Numbered from the stretch's first letter, positions 11,280-22,887 are shown. The stretch is DNA of 64,000 nucleotides from Acheta domesticus (GCA_031308135.1 JAHLJT010000631.1:194980685-195044684), one strand, 5' to 3'. Program-made: numbers and translations. The notes: a model not told the origin generated them from the sequence alone.

Positions 11280-11930
11280 TACCCGGCTAGCTCCTCCCTG
11301 GCTAGATCCGCGCGCCTACCTTGCCCCACCTACCTCGCCAAGCCTACGTCGATCCGTCTACCTCGCCTTACCTATGTCTCTCCGCCTACCTCGCCCCGCC
11401 TACCTCGCCCTGACTATCTCTCTCCGCCTACCTCGCCCCACCTACATCGTCCCGCCTACCTCGTCCCACCTACCTAGCCCCGTCTACCTCGCCCCGCCTA
11501 CCTCACCCCTGCCTGCCTCGCTTCGCTTCTGTCTCCCCGCCCACGTCTCTCCGCCTACCTCGCCCCGCCTGCCTCGCCCCGCCTACCTCGCCCCGTCTAC
11601 CTCGCTCCGCCTCCCTTGCCCCGCCTACCTCTCCCCGCCTACCTCGTTCCGCCTACCTCGCCACGCTTACCTCGTCCCACCTACCTCGCTGCCCCCTAAC
11701 GTACCCCGCCAGCCTCACGCTGCCTACGTCACCTCGCCTATTTCGCCCCACCTTCTCTCTCTCTCTCCCTCTCTATCGTTCTCTCGTCTTGTCTTGCTCT
11801 GCTACCCGCAGCTCCGCCTTGCGCCGTCCTCGTTTCTCGCCGTTCCTAGCCCCGCCCACTCCGCCCTGCGTAGTCCCGCCCCACCTTCCCCGCCTTGCCT
11901 CTCCATGTCCATGCTGGGTTTGGCCGCGTC
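11280..11930. repeat. C-rich minisatellite, about 14-bp unit (CCTACCTCGCCCCG)
   Basis: Dozens of degenerate units of about 14 bp, for example CGCCTACCTCGCCC, cover roughly 11300-11720 and decay into related C-rich sequence up to about 11930. The 188-codon open frame here is a repeated Pro/Leu/Tyr/Ser translation of the array and not a credible gene. Confidence 0.85.
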
Positions 11931-11940
11931 CAGACCCTAG

Positions 11941-13959
11941 GTAATAAAACCTCTGACTGTTAAAGTTCCTTTTATAGTCATCGTACGAACAAGCGTGGCG
12001 TCCGGGCTTGTTGCAGCTGGCGTACGCCTTACTTTGCCGTCGTTTCCCGTTCCGAAAGACGCGTTGCTTCGATGTTAATGTCACCACTTTTGATGACGTT
12101 TTGCAGAAAATTGTACGTTTGATAAATATTATTCCCTAGACTTTTTCTCCTGGGTCTCTTTTATACAACCTACTTTTACATTGTTGGTGAATTGGTGCTC
12201 GCGTGTTGGTGAGAAATTGAAAGCATTTTTCATTCTCCAACTACAATAATAAGCGTTATGTTTTTCTTCACTAACTTTTAAGAAATCTGAACGGAATGCA
12301 TTCAGAACGTTTTATTGTTACTAAATGTTTCACAGAAAAGGGTTGTTGACTTAGTTAACTTATTCCCAACCTTCCATTAAAGCAAACATTCTATTAATGC
12401 AATCCCCCTTAAAAACTATACAATGATACTTGTGCTTTTGACACTTGTAAGACCAATATAACCGTTCTATTTACTTTTATTTTTTACTTTGTGGAGCTAT
12501 GTATTCTAAACACATAACTTCCAAATGATTTTTTTTAATTAAACCTTTGTTTGACATCGTACAGTTTACCAGAATGAAGATTAATTCTCAATCCTACTGC
12601 CACATAATATTTGGAAATAATTACCAAGTACATTCTCTGTTCAATACATTCTAGCACAACAAACTATTCCACATTTTGTAAATCATTTGTTTCAAACGTA
12701 CAAATAACTTAGATAAATTTGAAGGACCCTATTCTGAACTGTGCTTTATATATGCTGCTCATGAATTTGAAAACATTTACGATACACTCATTTTCTAGGC
12801 ACATAAGAGAACAGACTGAAGACATTTGTAGTAATCAGTATCAAAATGTTCTTATATCCTTTGAAAATCTGCCTTAAACGTGACTAACGTTTTACACGAC
12901 AACGTAAGACCATAGCCTCGTTCATCATACAGACGAATTGTAAAATAGGACGCGTCAGTAGAGCAGTGCCAAAAAATTCGAAATTTAATAATTAAATATA
13001 AGCATTTATAATACAAAGTAATTATTATGCACTATTTTAATATTTATTTTTCACCTGAAACCTACTTGCTAGTGTTCTCGGGAACACGTATACTCCATTC
13101 TGAAGTTGCTTGTTTGTGGGACATTTCATTTGCTGTTACAATTATTTCGTAACCGAATCTACAAAATTCCACATTTTTCCTTTTAAATCTATTTTATGTA
13201 GGTTTGATAAATAATTACATAACAAGAATATCGCATACAGCGTCTTGTGTCTATTAGAAAGTGTTTCATGTCTTATAACTGGTATAGAACAGTAATAATT
13301 TCTTAGCGTATTTTAGTGCATGGAATTAGAGCCATATCATTTTGAAGAGCTTGAACCCAAAAAACAAAACCGTGTTTGCGACAAAAAATCAACAACGTGA
13401 AAATAACGTATCCCATCAATTTCAACCGAGATTTAAGCTCGTGGTGAATGAGCGTAAGTATTTCCTTTTGCTATGTTATGAATGTTAACTTCACATTTCA
13501 ACGTGAAACAAAGACTTCTTCTATTTCTGATACAATTCTGAGAAGGTATCTAACAAGAATGTTCAAATAAGAAATTTTGTTCGATTCCACATTTTTTTTA
13601 CAAACAACGAATCATATCCCTGCACGATGGAATAGACACAAACAAACACAACCATCTGCATAAAGACGTTCTTTTCCGTTCTACGTGAAAAGGATGCATT
13701 CAAACTGAAATATCTACAAAAGGAAAAGGAAAGGCGAAATGGATAGTCCCGCGCCACGAAACTCAAATAAAGTCTCTGTGTAGCTGAATTCAAACAGAGG
13801 GGAGGAAAGGCGCAGATACATGATACCCGAATAAACAAACAGTTACCTAGAACGTCTCCGGCCTCTTGCTGTCTCTGGGGGCTCCGTGGGACGACGTCTC
13901 GGCGACCACGAGAATACACAGGGGCTACGGCGAGCGTCTGCCCAGCGTCGTACGAGCGT
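11941..13959. other. AT-rich intergenic DNA, no gene seen
   Basis: Two kilobases of AT-rich sequence. The 297-codon minus-strand frame ending at 13563 draws most of its length from the minisatellite that follows. Its unique part (13563-13950) resembles nothing I know. Confidence 0.55.
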
Positions 13960-14300
13960 CGTGCAGGCGTGGGGCGAGCGTGGGGCGAGCGTGGGGCGAG
14001 CGTGGGGCGAGCGTGGGGCGAGCGTGGGGCGAGCGTGGGGCGAGCGTGGGGCGAGCGTGGGGCGAACGTGTGGCGAGCGTGGGGCGAGCGTAGGGCGAGC
14101 GTGGGGTGAGCGTAGGGAGAGCGCGGAGTGAGCATGGGGGGAGCGTGGGGCGTGCGTGGGACGAGCGTGTGGGCTAGCGTGGGAAGAGCATGGGATAAGC
14201 GTGGGGCGAGCGTGGAGCGAGCGTGGGACGAACGTGGGATGAGAGTGGGGCGAGCGTGGGGGCGAGCGTGGGGCGAGCGTTGAGAGAGCGTGAAGCAAAA
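13960..14300. repeat. G-rich minisatellite, 11-bp unit (GAGCGTGGGGC)
   Basis: A near-perfect tandem array of GAGCGTGGGGC between about 13967 and 14110, then increasingly degenerate units to about 14300 and traces to 14470. Three units make 33 bp, giving an 11-residue repeat in every frame on both strands, which accounts for the long Ala/Arg/Pro/His frames. G-runs on the plus strand could form quadruplexes. Confidence 0.9.
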
Positions 14301-14470
14301 GGGCTCAGCAGGGTACATGCATGATGAGCGTGGAGGAACGTGAGAGGCAAGGTTGAGGCAGCATGCGCAGAAGCGTAGAGGTGAGCGTAGAGACAATGTA
14401 GGGCAGCGTGACAGGGAAGGAAAGCTGGAAGGTGCAATGGGCAGAGGGGTGAGCATCAGGAGAGAGTAAA

Positions 14471-14964
14471 GTGCGTATTAGAAAGAACAGACGAGATGAG
14501 TTTGCAAGAACAGAACCGAGGGAGTGCAGGGTAATAGCAATGGAAATAGAGGGATCTAGAGTGCAGCTGTGAACGAAAAATACCCAGGTCACTTAAGCGA
14601 GTTGTCTTTCATACCAAGAAGTTCTTCTCGTATGAATGCTTCTCTACGTAATCGCAATCTAGTGGATTATTATCGCATATGAAGATGTTTAATTATGCTT
14701 TTCCCAAATATAAAAATTCACTAAGTATTTTACCCTATATTTTTGCCCATCATATAGTACAAGGATAAGTTTTTTTATCAAGCGAAACTGCATGCAACGT
14801 AACATTATATTATCGTAATGGTCTTCCTGCCACCTCATGACACACGTAGATCTCTCAAATGCCTTTGTGCATTTGTGTATATTGTTTTACGATAAAGTTG
14901 GCTACGGTATGAATTTATATTTTTTGTTTGTTATTTAAGGTCGCATCAACTTCTTGGTCACTAG
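14471..14964. other. Intergenic DNA, nothing recognised
   Basis: Beyond the decaying edge of the minisatellite the sequence is AT-rich and carries no evident gene or repeat. Confidence 0.5.
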
Positions 14965-15134
14965 CGATCACTATTGGATTTTAACGTTGTGGTATATATG
15001 AGGATGAAACGATATGATGATGATAGGAAATGAAAGGACGAACATACACAACCATGCCCGAGACGGGATTCGAACCCTTCGATCCGAGATCGCTACAGAA
15101 CTTCAGTCTTAGCGATCTCGGTCACCGGGCCGGC
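14965..15134 (-). repeat. tRNA-derived SINE resembling the orthopteran type
   Basis: Read on the minus strand from 15134, the sequence begins GCCGGCCCGGTGACCGAG, contains a polymerase III B box GGGTTCGAATCCC (15062-15074) and continues CTCGGGCATGGTTGTGT. This head-to-tail order (GCCGGCC, GRCCGAG, GGTTCGAATCC, CTCGGGCATGG) is that of an abundant SINE I recall from locust-type genomes. The tail includes ATC-type repeats near 15020. It lacks a normal cloverleaf, so it is a retroposon and not a tRNA gene. The taxonomic hint is from memory. Confidence 0.7.
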
Positions 15135-15646
15135 GATTTGAATATTGATACTTGTAATGATTACGAAAGAATTACTTTATGATGAAATGAATTTAAAACT
15201 GCACGGGCTTGGAGACACGGGTAAAATACCCCGACGACACCACTAGTACCGGGCCATGCATTGCGAGCCATGCAATGAGCTTAGGAAAGCCGGATGCGGC
15301 GCCCGAAACAACATCATGTAGTGAGCGAGTGGTGAACTTCATTACGACCGTAGAATGTGGTCGAGCCAACGCCTCAAAAAGTTGAGAGCCTCCGTACCAT
15401 GTCAAATTGTATAGTATGCACTATTTTAATGTTCATATAAAAGTGTTAGGATTATGTGTCCCAAAATGTAATTAGAAAAGCCCAACATTATTTTTTAAAA
15501 ATGTTGCAGGTACAGTGAAGTATTAATTATTGTTCTTTTCAAAGATTATGCCAAAAGTTCCTCTAAATAGTGTTTTCAAGGTTGTTGCTACGAGCGGGAG
15601 TCCATGGTACACGTGCCACGACCAAATGACCTCTCCATGCAGTTCA
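15135..15646. other. Intergenic DNA, nothing recognised
   Basis: The 70-codon minus-strand frame at 15193-15405 has no family resemblance. No other structure was seen. Confidence 0.5.
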
Positions 15647-15697
15647 TAACCCCGCCGCAAGAGGCAACGCCCTCACTATTATAAAACGGCGGGGTTA
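15647..15697 (+). promoter_or_regulatory. TATA box enclosed by an 11-bp inverted repeat
   Basis: TATAAAA lies at 15680-15686. It is preceded by TAACCCCGCCG (15647-15657) and followed at once by the exact reverse complement CGGCGGGGTTA (15687-15697). The repeat could be a dimer-binding site around a core promoter. The TATA box is 103 bp upstream of the candidate start codon at 15789. Confidence 0.4.
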
Positions 15698-15788
15698 CTA
15701 ATAGTTTCCTCTCCCCACGCTAGTAGCGCACAGAATCTTGTGGCAAGGCACGGTGCCGCGAGGCGTGCCACTGCCACTAGTAGCAGAC

Positions 15789-15838
15789 ATGGACATCACT
15801 GCGCTAAATTCACCTGCATCCTTACAAGGTAATGACAC
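15789..15838 (+). CDS. Candidate first coding exon, unknown product
   Basis: ATG at 15789 in good context (CAGACATGG) opens a short frame MDITALNSPASLQ that runs to a plausible splice donor CAAG|GTAATG at 15838/15839. A TATA box lies upstream at 15680, giving a sensible spacing for a 5' UTR of about 80 bases. No downstream exon could be linked, because the next sequence is the GA-rich repeat. The arrangement is suggestive only, and I do not recognise the peptide. Confidence 0.2.
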
Positions 15839-15956
15839 AATTTACTATCCCGAAGTGACATTTTCTGTAGCTGCAAAGTACCTTCGACGTGTTTTGAATA
15901 ATAAAGCCTCACAATGAAAGGAAATGTGCGTTAATTTGAGGAAATGCAAGAAGAGT

Positions 15957-16262
15957 GGCGGGCGAGAGAGAGAGAGGGAGAAAGAGAGGGAGGGAGGGAG
16001 GAAACGTGGGGGAGGGGAGGGGGGAGAGAGAGGGAGAGAGAGGGAGAGAGGGGTAAGAGGGAGAGAGAGAGGGAGATAGACAGAGAGGGGTAAGAGGGAG
16101 AGAGAGAGGGAGATAGACGGAGAGAGGCAGAGAGAGGGAGAGGGGGAGGGGGGAGAGGGAGAGAGAGGGAGGGAGAGAGAGGGGGAGAGAGGGAGGGAGA
16201 GAGAGGGGGAGAGAGGGAGGAAACGAGGGGGAGGGGGAGGGGGAGGCGGAGAGAGAGAGAAA
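15957..16262. repeat. Homopurine GA-rich array (GAGAGGGAGA)n
   Basis: About 300 bp almost wholly purine on the plus strand, built of GAGAGGGAG-type units with two near copies of a roughly 45-bp block (GGGGTAAGAGGGAGAGAGAG...). It keeps several minus-strand frames open as Ser/Leu/Pro translations. Such tracts can form H-DNA. Confidence 0.9.
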
Positions 16263-16440
16263 GCACGATCGTGGCCGCGCAGTGCGCTGCGCTCGTTCCG
16301 CGGGGGCCGCGCGAGGGCGCGTGAGGACGCCGGCGACGCGGTGGGCGCGCGCAATGACGTGTGTTACGAGGGCGCGTGGACGTGGCACGGTGGACGTTAC
16401 GGAGGTCGGAATCACCGCTGCGAGAGGCTGCCGCGGGGAA
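16263..16440. other. CpG-rich spacer between arrays
   Basis: A short GC-rich, CpG-dense segment that separates the GA array from the GCTGTG array. No motif stands out. Confidence 0.4.
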
Positions 16441-16881
16441 TAGTAGTGGTGGTGACGGTGGTAACGGTGCCGGAGGAGGAATCTTTTGCGGTGATCTCCG
16501 CGGCAGGGACGGCCACAGTGATGGCTGTGGCTGTGGCCAGGGTTAGGGCTGTAGCTATGGCTGTGGCGGCTACAGTGGTGGTTGTGGCCATGGCTAACTA
16601 TGGGTGTGGCTGTAGCCATAGATGTGCCTGTAGCTCTGGCTGTAGTTATGGCTGTGGCTGTGGCTGTAGCTGCGGAAGTAGCTGTCGTTGTAGCTGTAGC
16701 TGTAGCTGTGGCTGTATCAGTAAGGGTGGTGGTGTCTCTAGCGTAGGTGGTGGTGGCGGCGTTGGCGGTGGCGGTCGCGGTCGCAGTGGCAGTGGCCGTG
16801 GCGGTGACGGTAGTGGTAGCGGCGATGGAGGTGATAGCTGTGGTGGTGGTGGTGGGGGGGGGTGGCGATGGTGCTATCGAT
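16441..16881. repeat. (GCTGTG/GCTGTA)n and (GGTGGC)n arrays
   Basis: Hexamer repeats of GCTGTG, GCTGTA and GCTATG from about 16515 to 16725 pass into GGTGGC/GGTAGC units to 16881. The 408-codon minus frame and the 180-codon plus frame here are translations of these repeats. Confidence 0.88.
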
Positions 16882-19800
16882 AACTGGTGGCGACAATGGA
16901 AGATACGTGTCGGGGTGATAGCGGTCTCGGAAGTAAGGATGGTGATGGTGTAGGCGCCACGGCAGATGTGGTGACGATGGCGGTGATCGGGGTGGAGGTG
17001 AGGGTGGTGGAGTCGGAATCGGCGACGAAATGCGGACACAACATCATGGTTGCGCTCGATATTCACGTTGCGTCGCGACCAACTTACGAAGCGGCTTAGG
17101 CCGGGTACAGTAGAGTCGGTGACAACATCCCGCAATTACCTGTACTTTGACAGACCAAAGGGGGCACACTTATGTGCCCGTAGTTCGAGAAAGTTCAAGG
17201 TCAAATTGAATTTTTTTTACCATATGGACGCTTGTACATAGTCAGTTTTCGTTCATAATCACAAAATGATTACACTGATTGACGGGAATCTTGAAGGGAT
17301 TGAAGGGATTTTCGGACATTTTCCTGATATTTCGTAATATTCTTGAATCTTTTTTTGTGATCAGAGTATGAAAACTAACTTTTTTTTGTTGTAGTATAAA
17401 CACACAAAACGTTTTATACTAATTGTAAATAATACATGCATATTTCATAAACGGCGTTATAAAACTCTAATCAAGCGTCCAAGTCATCAACTTTTCATCA
17501 GTATTTTTATCAAACATTGTCCATTTATTGCTCCAGAACTTTTGCCAAATTAGAATAAAACGGAAAATAATTCAAAGGCAGAGTGCTAAAAAATTTGTTT
17601 TCTAAATAGTTTGGGTAGAGAATTTTGCCGAAAAAATGCCTACGCTGTAGGTCCAGGTAAACGCGCGCGCTCACTTGTTCCGCATTGTGAGAAGACAGTA
17701 GTTGTTTCTCGCATTAAGAGTTCCCATCAGACATAAAATCGAGATCCTTTCAATATTAGAATTTCGATAGAATGGAAATATAAATTTCTGGAAGAAACGT
17801 CTGACCGTTAATATTGTTGAATGCCCAGAAATTCCTAGCAAAATTTGAAATTGACTGTTTGTCCCACTCCTCGAAGAAAATTTATGTTCGTTTTTCTGAT
17901 CATTAAAGAAAATAAGATCATAAAGTAGCAAATGAATAGATGATTAAAAATATTTTCATTCAAAAAGAAGTTTTAAAATAAGACATTACACTACGAAAAG
18001 TTTATGTGTATGAGTTGGAAAAAAATTGTGTGGGAGTCAACAAAATTTAACCGGATCGTTCTTCTGGTTACTTGCTTCACGGGACACTTACAGGGGAATT
18101 CTTTTGAATGACAGCAAGTAACAATTGTAGCTAACCGACAATAAAATTGACTGTAGAAGAATGTCTGTGGACTGAGGAAGCTTTCTATCAGAGTCTCCAA
18201 GAGCTTATAATGGCACGGACAGGTGTGCCGAAGTCTCCCCTTTGCACTTAGAATTTACGAGTCGCTTCTAGTCCCATCTGGGGAGCAGTCCTTCTCCCCT
18301 CTCGTTAGGGAAGTGGTTTATTTTAGTCATGTTTGCCTTCCTTGGTTTGGTAGGGGAATATCCCAGCAGCACAGTTTTCAAATGAGTATCGTTTTCCCAA
18401 CGGGACTGATTTATGAGCTATGAAGAAGTAAACATTTATGCAACACATATTTACTATAATAAATTACAAGACATAAAACAAAATTAAGAGTTTGGAGTTT
18501 GTTTTTTACGCGAAATTGTTAAAGTATCTAAAATATAAAGAAATGATGTTTTAGAATTTGTTACGCTCTTTTCTTACAATATATTTTTTATAGTTTTTAA
18601 TTATTACAGTTTACAGTAAGCTACATTCATATTGATAGAGCTGAAATGTGAATGCTTTTTGAGGAAGTTGATCAATGACCCATTCCAAAATCATTCATAT
18701 TTTGGCCGTGGTGCATACATAGTTTTTGTAGACTTTCCTCATAAAAAAAATTTAGTGTGTAATAAAGCGAGTATCAACATTGTATTTCTGCGAACATATA
18801 TAAAATTTATTTTGTATTCGAAATTTAAACGTTGCTGTTCCGCGGTAACAATTGCCTTGTTCATTGGCCATCAGCGATCGTGTTAGCCTTACAGTATTTG
18901 ATGTTGTTTGCATATTACTGAGACTTCATATCTAGTTAATCAACAATATAGAAGTGACATATTTAAGCGATTAGGTAAAACCAATTTTATTTCCTACTGG
19001 ATAAGTGCAATTTTTTATAATTTATCAAGATGTAAAACCATGAATTAAGAACAAGAACGACAACAATATTGTTAAAAATATTCCATAAAAATAGCACTTC
19101 AACATGCGTACAAAAATATATTTTCTCTTATTTTTCTCATTCTTATAACACGATGGCATTGACTACAATCTATTTATCAACTTTACATTCCCAAAATTGC
19201 TTACACGTGCCCATTTTGTTCAGAAAATACGTTTTCGTTTTCTGAGGATTCTAAATCCAACTTCAAGTAAGAAATCTTTCAACGCGCACCTAACTTAACT
19301 AATTAAAAATCCGAATAACACGTTTCCTCCTTTCAGATTTTTTTGAATTGAAGCAGCAGTGAGCTCAGATGCCGATCCAACGAGCAGACGAGAAATGACG
19401 TACAAGTACACTCGCTTTATTCAAAGCTTTTATTCTAATTTCAGAGCTGCTCAGTAGCCCTTTCGCAATTCCTCGTACTCTTAACCTCACTTTTCGCCTT
19501 TCCTTCAGCGCTTTTCGAGCTCTTGACGCCACTTTCATCCCGCCCGCCTTCGTTCGAAGTTTCACCTCTAAATATTCGTGGCCGCACTCGCGAAGCAGAC
19601 GTCGTCGCCTCGGCCGTTTCCTCGTCCGTCGTCTGTTCCGTTTTCGTGCAGTTTCGGCTTCTGATGGCCAACGTCGGCAGGCACATCTGAGGATGCCGCC
19701 ATACATTGGGCCTGTACCCCAAAGAGCTTGGACCACTACGGCAGCCGACATTTGCAATCAGGGCAAAATATTTCAAGAAAATCATTATCACATTGAGCTC

Positions 19801-20349
19801 GCGGCCAGTAGAATCTACGGGCGCCGACAGATGGCCTTAATTTATAACGCTGGGAAAATCTGCGGGGGCGCGATTTGGACTGTGTATTGGCTTAAAAATT
19901 GCTACTTTCCCGTTCGCTGACTATTCATGCAGGTTCTTACATCAATAAATTACGTAAATGCACCGCTAGATTTCGTTTGCCGCCATTTAATCTGTAAGAC
20001 AGCTTTGGAACTCACTGATGAGCATGCCCTCTGCATTGACGTCCAGGGACGCTGTTCAAAATTACCACACTAAAGTCAATTATTGGGAATAAATAGCATT
20101 GTTTTTTCATTACTACAATAGACAGTAATGCAATTTTATGTATAATATTCTTATAGCAACAAAATTTGAATGAATTTTAATTAAAATAAATATGTTAAAC
20201 GTATTTTGGACTTTTATTAAATGTTTCTTAAAAAATCTTTTGAATTATTCATGTAATAATTCATGGGAGTCCGAGGTCTTCGGGATAAATAGTCTGCTTT
20301 GTGCGGTGTCATTCAGCAAGTTGCTTCAACTTCTACTTAGCTACTACTA

Positions 20350-20350
<1 letters not shown>
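16882..20350. other. Mostly AT-rich intergenic DNA, no gene recognised
   Basis: The region includes a CpG-richer segment at 19430-19720 whose minus-strand frame (19365-19757, 130 codons, very Arg/Lys-rich) resembles no family I know, and short frames at 17671-17931 and 18223-18423 without signatures. I see no TE protein or paired terminal repeat in it. Confidence 0.5.

Positions 20351-20383
<33 letters not shown>
20351..20383. repeat. (TAA)11 microsatellite
   Basis: Eleven perfect TAA units in AT-rich DNA. TAA tracts are known targets of Dong-type LINEs, but this one is not interrupted. Confidence 0.95.
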
Positions 20384-20384
<1 letters not shown>

Positions 20385-21055
20385 CATAAAAGTTGAAACT
20401 CCGTATAAAAGTTCAGTTCTTGATCTCAGATAAAAAAAAAGAATCTTGTTTCTATGATTATTGGTTTAGAAGATACGACTCCAAATATTGCCTCAGATCC
20501 TTACGGCCTGATGGAGAAAAGTTCGGCAGAGGCTCGACCTGAAGGAGTTATTTTATCATTTAGAATTAGGATAAATATTCTTTTGTAGACATGTAAATTT
20601 TATATAGTCTTTGAAGTACATGTCAGTAACATATTTTTATAACAATAGGGCTTTCACTATAATTTTCGTGACTTTATAGTTAACAGGGAACTCAAGTAGT
20701 GAAAAAGAACTACTGTTTAGAATAGACAGAGAAAATGCAGACGAAAATGATAGAAAAAGCTTACAATTTTATGGCTTGAGATAAGAGCAAAATAGCTCTG
20801 TAGGTATGTAAAGATTGTATAAAATTTATTTTACAAGTACGTAAAGCCAGCGAGAAGATAGGTTATTGATTTAAAAAATAAAAATTTTCTACTTTGTTTA
20901 CCATTTCACAGTTAATTAAAAAGAAAAAAATAGATGTTTAAGGCAGAAACTTTAGAATATCTAAGAATACATAATTTCTATTTATTGCTGCAAACGATTA
21001 TTGTGGTAAAAGAAAAGAAAGAATGTGGGCTACATATCCTCAAAAATAAAATATA
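20384..21055. other. AT-rich intergenic DNA
   Basis: No open frame, repeat or motif worth naming. Confidence 0.5.
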
Positions 21056-21095
21056 ATTTTTATATTGTGCTAAACGATTAGCACAATATAAAAAT
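21056..21095. other. 18-bp perfect palindromic hairpin
   Basis: The 18 bases at 21056-21073 are exactly the reverse complement of 21078-21095, with a four-base loop (ACGA). The arm includes TATATTGTGCTAA. It stands alone in AT-rich DNA. It could be a minimal foldback element, a replication palindrome or a small-RNA precursor. Confidence 0.6.
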
Positions 21096-21492
21096 AGCCT
21101 AATATTTTAGAGTGCACTTTTGAAAATTCTGAATGTTTGTAACTCAGTTAATAAATTAGAAAAATAAAAGTTATTGAATATCAATCAAAACAAAACCTTC
21201 CTTGTGTACACTAGATATTTTTCGTACAATGTTTGGCCGTCGTGATCGTTCATCTTTGAGTTTAGTATTTAGAAATTAATTCATTATTCTAATCCATAGC
21301 GTAAGAGATATTAGAAATAATTTATCTGGGGGAGTCAAGAGTCAACGCTTTTACTTCTGTTGTAGACAACGGTTTTAAGCGATTTTATCAACGATATTTA
21401 AGTAGCAGATTACACACTTGTTGAAATTTTAAGCCGTATAAACGAAAATTGGTATTAAATACAAGACACAAAAATTCATTTATACTGAGACC
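21096..21492. other. AT-rich intergenic DNA
   Basis: No feature recognised. Confidence 0.5.
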
Positions 21493-21654
21493 TTGGTTGT
21501 CCCGGTGACGTCGCGTACAAGCCTGTGTAACCAACGTTTCGGCCATCTTTTCCGAGGTCTTCATTCTGATGAAGCTCTCCTGATGAAGACCTCAAAAAAG
21601 ATGATCGAAACGTCAGCTACACCTCCTTGTACACGACGTCACCCGGACAACCAA
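21493..21654. repeat. Foldback repeat with hammerhead-ribozyme-like cores (Penelope-like remnant?)
   Basis: Two arms of about 70 bp face each other (left arm read on minus from about 21564, right arm on plus from about 21583). Both contain ATGAAGACCTC, then GAAAC, then a GACGTC block and end in ACAACCAA. On the plus strand CTGATGA (21580-21586), GAAAC (21607-21611) and GACGTC (21635-21640) stand in hammerhead order. ACGTC pairs with GACGT as stem III, leaving GTC as the cleavage triplet. Stem II is short and imperfect in each arm, but the differing bases (GATC and GGCC) could both derive from a pairing GGTC. Hammerhead motifs of this type occur in Penelope-like retroelements. No reverse transcriptase is present. 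Confidence 0.5.
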
Positions 21655-22887
21655 GATTTCAACTCTGGCCGCGAAAGCTTATGACTTCGTATATTTATGT
21701 TGGCTGCAAGCCTTCATAGATCAACATATCGGACTTCAATATTTTGACATAATTTACATAATTTTCCTACGCGTTTTCACCAATGCAAAATTCTTCTTAA
21801 CTGAAATCCGAAACCAGAAATTATTTTGTCTGTCAATAAAATATTCTACACAGTCGATTACAGTCGCATAACAGTGTATTTAACATCTATTTCACGGTTG
21901 TGATTGAAGCTGAAACCGCTTACTTCCGAGATATTTTTGATCCTAAGACGAAACAGTTCCACCAATAAAATAAGTACAATTCTTACAGTGTATTATATCT
22001 CATCCATGTACGTTTTTTAAATATGGTTTTCCAACACTAATTTTCTTTTAGAAATATTCCAACAACTAGAGAAATAAATTGAAGAATTCTTTTAAAATTT
22101 GTTTTGGTAGTTGATTTTTATTTTAAAAAAATGCTGTTAATTGTAAAATCATAGCATCAGAACTATGTACTAGCTGCCAATTTTTGCTCAATATATTTTA
22201 ATCAATGAAAATTATTATAATTAGTCCTTGAACCAAAACAAGTGTTGTGTCATGGGTTTATAAATATTTTTAGCATTTTTTTCCCTAAGAGTTGAATATG
22301 TGTAGTTTCTGTTCATGCACCACCAATATAACTACCTATTTTATGTTAAGAAAGAATCACAGTGTTATCTTACGTATATAAGATAATGATATTTCAGCGT
22401 ACAGAAGATATTAAAAATGTTAACTATCGATAAAATGGCATTAAAGTTGCTAGAAATATGATATAAATGATATGCTTTTAAGTTCCAGATGGGTGAATAA
22501 ACAATAGCAAAACCCATGTTTTCTTTCTAAGTTCATGAACTTAGGCCAAACAGTCTAAGGCACGTCATTTCCTGAAACGGACCTCTTAATTATCTTCTTA
22601 TACTCCTTTAATTATTATATTAACTGATTTCAACTTAATTGTACATTGAAAATTCAGATTTTCCTTTTCTTCTACTTCTTTAAAAACGAGACCTTTACAT
22701 CATAGCAAGATTTCATGAACTACAACGAAACAAACGGTCTTCGAGGAAAAAATCGCTATATTAAAGAGCACATGTCAGTGTTTGCGACTCAAATAAAAGT
22801 ATTATTTATTTATATAACAGGCGTAGCATGAAATATACCTAATAAAACCATAGTAATATAAAACAATATAAAATAAACGCTACGCTT
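21655..22887. other. AT-rich intergenic DNA
   Basis: No open frame above about 60 codons and no repeat unit were recognised. Confidence 0.5.

Noticed and set aside
13960..14300. CRISPR-like repetition
   Set aside because: Units are contiguous 11-mers without spacers and the DNA is eukaryotic.
13563..14456. 297-codon minus frame with 11-residue repeats
   Set aside because: The repeats come from the 11-bp minisatellite. The unique C-terminal part has no family resemblance.
15055..15134. Functional tRNA gene on the minus strand
   Set aside because: A good B box is present, but the acceptor and anticodon arms do not form a normal cloverleaf and a SINE body follows directly.
15909..17135. 408-codon minus-strand open frame
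   Set aside because: It is made of the GA-rich and GCTGTG/GGT arrays, giving Ser/Leu/Pro and Thr/Ala repeats. No unique domain.
19365..19757. 130-codon Arg/Lys-rich minus frame
   Set aside because: It lies in a CpG-rich patch, with overlapping frames, no domain and no splice context.
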